Assembly (NCBI GenBank): GCA_031257115.1
Contig: JAIRPF010000103.1
Location: 1-50,488 of the forward strand
Source: Accumulibacter sp.
GTDB lineage: Bacteria; Pseudomonadota; Gammaproteobacteria; Burkholderiales; Rhodocyclaceae
Length of the DNA: 50,488 nucleotides
Direction: 5' to 3'
Positions within the stretch are counted from its first letter, which is position 1, and every line of letters starts with the position of its first letter. The translations under genes were made by a program, and so were the position numbers. Under the pieces are notes generated by a model. That model did not search any database and was not told the DNA's origin. It was given only the letters and a program-made list of their open reading frames with translations. Positions 46,798 through 50,488 of this stretch are shown here, in pieces.

Positions 46798-47255
46798 CCG
46801 CGAAGAGTTTTTTGACCACGGAGAAAATCTTGAGAAAAGCGATTGACCACGGCGAACACGGCGAAAAGCAAAATCCTTGTTTTTCACCGTGCGTTCCGTA
46901 TTATTCGTGGTTAAAAACCTTTTCAGCCACGGAGAAAATCTTGAGCAAGGCAATCAACCACGGCGAACACAGTGGGCACGGCGAAAATCCTTTGAAAATG
47001 TTTTTGTTTTCCGGAATGGCGGGAATTTTCAGGCGTTCGATTCAAAAACGCCACGACAGTATCCAATCGCCCTCCCGGAGACCGGCGGACAAAGGCGCGA
47101 CGGATTTTCCCCCGCCTTTCGTCGCGCCCGTCGTGGTCAACGCTTTTTGTATTTCCCCGTGGATAAAAAATCTTGCATATCGCCAAAATTAAAAATCTCA
47201 TTGTTTTACACTATTTTACAATTTATTAGCTGAAGTTTTCGATGGAGATGCCGTT
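46798..47255. repeat. Repeat island and AT-rich leader before the pilin genes
   Basis: Family C phrases fill 46800-46990 (ACCACGGAGAAAATCTTGAG, ACCACGGCGAACACGGCGAA) in several copies. Edge phrase GGCGTTCGATTCAAAAACGC lies at 47032, and opposite-orientation family C at 47115-47140. From 47165 to 47235 the sequence turns AT-rich (TTGTTTTACACTATTTTACA), with TACAAT at about 47215 as a possible -10 for the pilin genes. No gene is present. Confidence 0.7.
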
Positions 47256-47828
47256 ATGAGAGCAATGGATAATCAACATGTGAAACAACAACGAGGCTTC
47301 ACCCTGATCGAACTGATCGTCGTGGTGATCATCCTGGGCATTCTTGCCGCCCTGGCCTTGCCGCGCTTCACCAACTTGCAGCGCGACGCGCGCATTGCCA
47401 AGCTGCAAGCCGCGCGCGGCAGCGTGATGGCCGCCTCGACGCTGATACACGCCACCACGCTCTCGCGCGGCGGCATCGCCGACACCGTGGCCTGCCCCGG
47501 TGGCGGCGGCGTGGCTACCAACACCGCCGCCGCCACCGGCACGGTGTGCACCGAAAACGGCGTGATCCATACCGTGTTTGGATATCCGGCCGCCACCGGC
47601 TTCGGAGGCAATCCCGGAATCCTTTCGGCCGCCGGCCTAACCGGCATTTTCAACCCGACGTCAGACCAACTGAAGGCGGAAGGCTACACCTACGCCGCCG
47701 CGGGCGGCGTGGCCACGTTCGGCGTGCTCGGCGCGCCGGACGGACCCAACTGTACCTTCACCTACATCCAGCCGGGCGCCGCCAACGTAGCGGCGACGAT
47801 CAGCGGACTGACGATTTCGGGATGTTGA
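47256..47828 (+). CDS. Type IV prepilin, MSHA type
   Basis: The 190-residue prepilin has leader MRAMDNQHVKQQRG, cleavage after Gly14, and mature N-terminus FTLIELIVVVIILGILAALA with Glu at +5, as in type IVa pilins. ATG 47256 has GGAG upstream at 8 bases; ATG 47265 is an alternative. The globular part is Gly/Ala/Thr-rich (GGGGVATNTAAATGT) and has cysteines at AC, VC, NC and the terminal SGC, fitting disulfide-stapled MSHA pilins. Position before the second pilin suits mshB or mshA. A short GTTTTTTAAAAAC stem followed by six T between the two pilin genes could thin transcription. Confidence 0.85.
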   Translation: MRAMDNQHVKQQRGFTLIELIVVVIILGILAALALPRFTNLQRDARIAKLQAARGSVMAASTLIHATTLSRGGIADTVACPGGGGVATNTAAATGTVCTENGVIHTVFGYPAATGFGGNPGILSAAGLTGIFNPTSDQLKAEGYTYAAAGGVATFGVLGAPDGPNCTFTYIQPGAANVAATISGLTISGC

Positions 47829-47874
47829 TCCCTTCAATGTTTTTTAAAAACTTTTTTCTCACGAGGAGTACGGC

Positions 47875-48345
47875 ATGAAACAAACGCAACGTGGTTTTAC
47901 CCTGATCGAACTGGTGGTGGTCATCGTCATCCTGGGCATTCTGGCGGCGACGGCACTGCCGAAATTCATCGATCTTTCCAGCGACGCCCGCGTAGCGGTC
48001 GTCAAGGCCAGCAAGGGCGCGCTGGCCGCGGCAAACGCCATGGTCTACGCCAGGGCGGGCTTGATGGTGGATGGAATGAGCGGGACTCCGTCCGCTACAA
48101 AGGCTGTAAACGTTGGCGGAGCGACCGTTGCGACCGTGTATGGCTTCGCGGCGGACCTCACTGAATTGCTCAAGGTCACCGATATCGAAACGGGAACCGG
48201 AAAAGACTTCATTGTAAGCGGCACAAACTCGGAAGAATTGCAGCATTCGGGCGCCAAGACCCCCGCGAGTTGCAAGGTGACTTACACCGCGCCGACGGGG
48301 GCGAACGTTTCGCCCCAGTATGTTCTAGTAACCACGGGCTGCTGA
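47875..48345 (+). CDS. Type IV prepilin, MSHA type (likely major pilin)
   Basis: The 156-residue prepilin has short leader MKQTQRG, cleavage after Gly7, then FTLIELVVVIVILGILAATA with Glu at +5. The strongest ribosome binding site of the cluster (ACGAGGAGTACGGC) precedes ATG 47875, which suggests high expression and the major pilin role. The mature N-terminal helix continues LPKFIDLSSDARVAVVKASK, a MshA-like segment. A C-terminal cysteine pair (ASCKVTYTA, TTGC) closes the usual D-loop. It differs from the preceding pilin in the globular part. The name mshA is likely but not certain. Confidence 0.87.
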   Translation: MKQTQRGFTLIELVVVIVILGILAATALPKFIDLSSDARVAVVKASKGALAAANAMVYARAGLMVDGMSGTPSATKAVNVGGATVATVYGFAADLTELLKVTDIETGTGKDFIVSGTNSEELQHSGAKTPASCKVTYTAPTGANVSPQYVLVTTGC

Positions 48346-48641
48346 TATTCCAGCGCCACGGCGCGTCATGCCTTGCCCATCGGACACCGGAACGCCGGCC
48401 CCACGGCCGGACATCCCCGGATCGCGGCGGGCAAAGGCATGACGGCGTCTTCCGGCCTCTCCACGCATGACACCCGCCCACCCCACTCCCGCCCGCCCCC
48501 GGAACCCCGGCCAACCGCCCCGCCTCATCCCCGATTCCGGCTTTGAATCAGCCGCCCTCCGGGCCGGAGTGTACGCCCTGGATTCCCGCGTTCGCGGGAA
48601 TGACGAAGATGCGTGAGTATTGGATTCACGTCCGCGCGAAA
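48346..48641. other. Gap between pilin and MshO-like gene
   Basis: No gene is present. GC-rich inverted stretches (CGCCGGCCCCACGGCCGG at about 48391) could form a weak terminator without a T run. A block of CCTCCGGGCCGGAG type and an A hairpin at 48581-48605 (GGATTCCCGCGTTCGCGGGA followed by ATGACG) are present. mshC and mshD, which lie at this place in Vibrio, are absent. Confidence 0.55.
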
Positions 48642-49580
48642 ATGACGAGGATTCGGGGGCGGTTGTTTCAAGGACGCTCCAACGACTTTCTCGCCGCCAT
48701 CACGGATATCGGCAGGCAAAGGCATGACGGGGTCTTTCCCCGTCTTTCTCCGCATCCTCCGCGCTCTCCGCGGCCGGCCCAGCGCGGATTTACCCTGATC
48801 GAGGCGATCATGGTGATCGTCATCACGGGGATCGTCGCGGCGATGGTCGCGGTGTTCATTCGCCGGCCGATCGACGCCTACATGGACACGGCGCGGCGGG
48901 CGGCGCTTGCCGACATCGCCGACACGGCGGCGCGATTCATCGCCCGCGACGTGCAAAGGGCGCTGCCCAACAGCGCGCGATCGGGCAATCCGGCCTTCCT
49001 GGAATTCGTGCCGGTCGTGGCCGCCGGGCGCTACCGGCGCGACGCGGGCATTTCGTCCTCGGACGAACCCCTGGATTTTGGCGGGCCGGGCAAGACCTTC
49101 GACGTGCTCGGCCCGGCCATCGACATTCCGGCGAACGCCAGCCTCGTCGTCTACAACCTCGGCATTCCCGGCGCGGATGTCTATGAAACCAACTCGAAAG
49201 TGCGCCGGCCGGCGACGCCGGGCACGAATCTCGACAAGGTGACTTTTTCCGGCGATCCCCTGGCCTGGACCCAGGACTCGCCGGGCCGGCATTTCCAGAT
49301 CGTCGTCGCGCCGGTCAGCTATGTGTGCGACTTCGCCACCGGAACGCTGTGGCGCTACTCCGGCTACGCCTTCCAGGAAAACCAGCCGCTTTCCGTGGCG
49401 GACCTCAACGGCCTGGGCGCGGCGCGCGCGCCGCTCGCCACGCGCCTTTCCGCGTGCAACTTCACCTACGGCCCCGGCCCCCTGCAACAAAACGGCTTGG
49501 TATCGATGAGCCTGTCCTTCTCGCAGGACGGCGAAACGGTGACGCTCCTGCACCAGGTCAATATAGACAACGTGCCGTGA
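48642..49580 (+). CDS. MshO-like prepilin-type protein, start uncertain
   Basis: Mature part 263 residues: RG then FTLIEAIMVIVITGIVAAMV, Glu at +5, followed by FIRRPIDAYMDTARRAALAD, ARFIARDVQRALPNSARSG, which is typical of MshO/PulJ-like minor pilins (RDVxxALPNS). The C-terminal domain ends SLSFSQDGETVTLLHQVNI. The prepilin leader is abnormal: no in-frame ATG, GTG or TTG lies within 40 codons before the cleavage site (48786). The sequence there is repeat text (CTCCGCGCTCTCCGCGGCC). I give ATG 48642 as a formal start; TTG 48663 and ATG 48543 are others. A near-ATG at 48724 is out of frame. The gene may have lost its native start. Confidence 0.7.
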   Translation: MTRIRGRLFQGRSNDFLAAITDIGRQRHDGVFPRLSPHPPRSPRPAQRGFTLIEAIMVIVITGIVAAMVAVFIRRPIDAYMDTARRAALADIADTAARFIARDVQRALPNSARSGNPAFLEFVPVVAAGRYRRDAGISSSDEPLDFGGPGKTFDVLGPAIDIPANASLVVYNLGIPGADVYETNSKVRRPATPGTNLDKVTFSGDPLAWTQDSPGRHFQIVVAPVSYVCDFATGTLWRYSGYAFQENQPLSVADLNGLGAARAPLATRLSACNFTYGPGPLQQNGLVSMSLSFSQDGETVTLLHQVNIDNVP

Positions 49581-50192
49581 ATTTTTGACTGTGGAGGGGA
49601 CCTTGAGAAAAGCGATTGACCACGGCGAACACGGCGAACACGGCGGAAAATCTTTTTCAACCACGGCGGGCGCGGCGAACGTGGCGACAGGCGCGGGACA
49701 ACCGAAAGCGGGTCGGGCGAAACGCGACGCGGCAACGCCGCGCAAGGGCGAAAAATTTTTTGAAGCATTCCCGATTCAAACGCCCCCCGTTCCCTTCCCC
49801 CGTCATTCCCGCGAACGCGGGAATGACGGGAATTCTGGCGCTTCGCCCTCTTCTCTCCCGCAGGCGGGAGAGGAAAGACGGGCTACGCCAGCTCAAGGCG
49901 TTCCCGATTCAAACGATGCCCGTCCCCTTCCCCCGTCATTCCCGCGAACGCGGGAATCCAGCGCGTACACTCCGGCGCGGAGCGCCGCAAACCAAGCCTC
50001 CCCCCTGAGGGAGGTTTTGAATGAGGCGCGGGCGTTCCGTCCGCTGAAAAGCGAACGAAGCGGGCGGGACGCCCGCGCTCCAATTTTGGATTTGCACCCC
50101 TTCGGGCCGAAAACAACGAACGGAATTCCCGCTTCCACGGGAATGACGGAGAAATGGAACCGTCATCATAAAACTGACTCCGGTTTGAAACC

Positions 50193-50244
50193 CCGCCCTT
50201 CAGGGCGGTGCGAAGGCTGGAACCCCGGCCTGAAGGCCGGGGTT
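50193..50244. repeat. Pair of GC hairpins, possible IS200/IS605-type end remnant
   Basis: CCGCCCTTCAGGGCGG (50193-50208) and a perfect 11-base-arm hairpin, AACCCCGGCCT / AGGCCGGGGTT around GA (50221-50244), lie 12 bases apart. Such hairpins with GTTTGAAACCCCGCCC flanks are often seen at ends of IS200/IS605-family elements. No transposase or TnpB is in the window, so this would be an end fragment only. Confidence 0.45.
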
Positions 50245-50295
50245 TCGACCGTAGCTACTTGGGAGGGCTGCAAACCCCTTCCAAGTTCGTTCACA

Positions 50296-50331
50296 GCGAC
50301 AGGCATGAATGCCTGCCGCCAATTAGTTGCT
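50296..50331. repeat. Partial copy of palindrome family F
   Basis: It contains ACAGGCATGAATGCCTGCC and, on one side only, CGCCAATTAGTTGCT. The other outer arm is lost, so compared with 42466-42513 it is a half-degraded copy. Confidence 0.75.
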
Positions 50332-50488
50332 ATTTTTGTGGCGGGACGGGGTTCAGTTTTCCCGGATCTCGGCCGTTAAAACATAACGCAGGGAATGTTT
50401 TCCACCGGCGGCGCGCCGCGTGGAATCGTTGGATTTCGTCCGCGACGCTCCCTGGCCGGGTTCGGGAAAGCCCATTCATCGTGGGCGT

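Larger units (their letters stand above)
49581..50488. repeat. Terminal repeat island without genes
   Basis: Modules in order: family C (49588-49690), edge phrase CCCGATTCAAACGCCC (49771), A hairpin (49802-49829), GCAGGCGGGAGAGG stretch, edge phrase again (49905), A plus block B (49937-49995), D hairpin at 50060-50076, CCCTTCGGGCCG stem (50097), degenerate A hairpin (50126-50150), two GC hairpins (50193-50244), and a family F relative (50296-50331). A long open frame across this region is translated repeats. From 50340 to the end nothing is recognisable. Confidence 0.8.

Noticed and set aside
44809..46953. Open frame of 714 codons on the minus strand over mshG and mshF
   Set aside because: It begins and ends in repeat islands and is antisense to a canonical GspF-family gene.
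49585..50379. Open frame of 264 codons in the last kilobase, at the place expected for mshP
   Set aside because: It is translated repeat modules throughout (for example RHSRERGN phrases) and has no prepilin signal.

Overview
The window reads as chromosomal DNA of a GC-rich, motile betaproteobacterium. The reasons are the order DUF4124-ntrB-ntrC, the order tRNA-Leu(UAG)-tig-clpP-clpX-lon, an RstAB-like two-component pair beside dsbB, a che/mot cluster with cheY-cheZ-cheA, and an MSHA-type pilus locus. I cannot name the genus. There is no rRNA, prophage, CRISPR array or complete transposon.

Layout. 1-4 kb: secreted DUF4124 protein and the nitrogen sensor pair NtrB/NtrC. 4-12.9 kb: threonine 3-dehydrogenase, a group III phosphofructokinase, a possible small membrane protein, sensor kinase plus response regulator, DsbB, RlmJ and a nitronate monooxygenase-like flavoprotein. 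13.9-18.1 kb: an aldolase of the DapA/NanA family behind a HydE-like radical SAM enzyme, two XRE regulators, a poly-glycine lipoprotein, and what looks like the tail of a HigB toxin. 18.3-24.8 kb: Lon, ClpX, ClpP, trigger factor and tRNA-Leu. 25-28 kb: the C-terminal half of a TRAP permease (dctM) followed by UbiD and UbiX, probably a decayed aromatic-acid uptake and decarboxylation operon. 28.5-31.3 kb: a PEBP protein, a PLP aminotransferase and MnmD. 31.8-40.9 kb, all on the minus strand: motA-motB-cheR-cheB and, after a repeat island, cheV-cheV-cheY-cheZ-cheA, which ends at a clear intrinsic terminator. 41-42.5 kb: a Nudix hydrolase and a second dctM C-terminal half that is cut off at a perfect 48-bp palindrome. 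42.7-49.6 kb: MSHA-type pilus genes (mshE, mshG, an mshF-like gene, two pilins, an mshO-like prepilin). The last 0.9 kb is repeats only.

The most striking feature outside the genes is how many intergenic gaps are filled with a small vocabulary of short, mostly self-complementary modules. These include ATTCCCGCG/CGCGGGAAT hairpins, GGCGCGAAGCGCCGCAAG blocks, CCACGG..CACGG runs and GCGGGCG/CGCCCGC hairpins. They recur in different combinations. They separate genes that are adjacent in related loci (mshE/mshG, mshF/pilin, pilin/mshO, clpX/lon, cheB/cheV), run up to the mshO pilin signal without an obvious native start codon, and lie beside truncated genes.

Functionally, the chemotaxis cluster has two CheV couplers but no cheW, and its CheB lacks a receiver domain. 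The pilus ATPase carries the N-terminal motif pair typical of c-di-GMP-binding MshE. Flagellar motility and surface attachment are therefore both encoded here. All gene calls come from reading the translated sequence; no database search was run.
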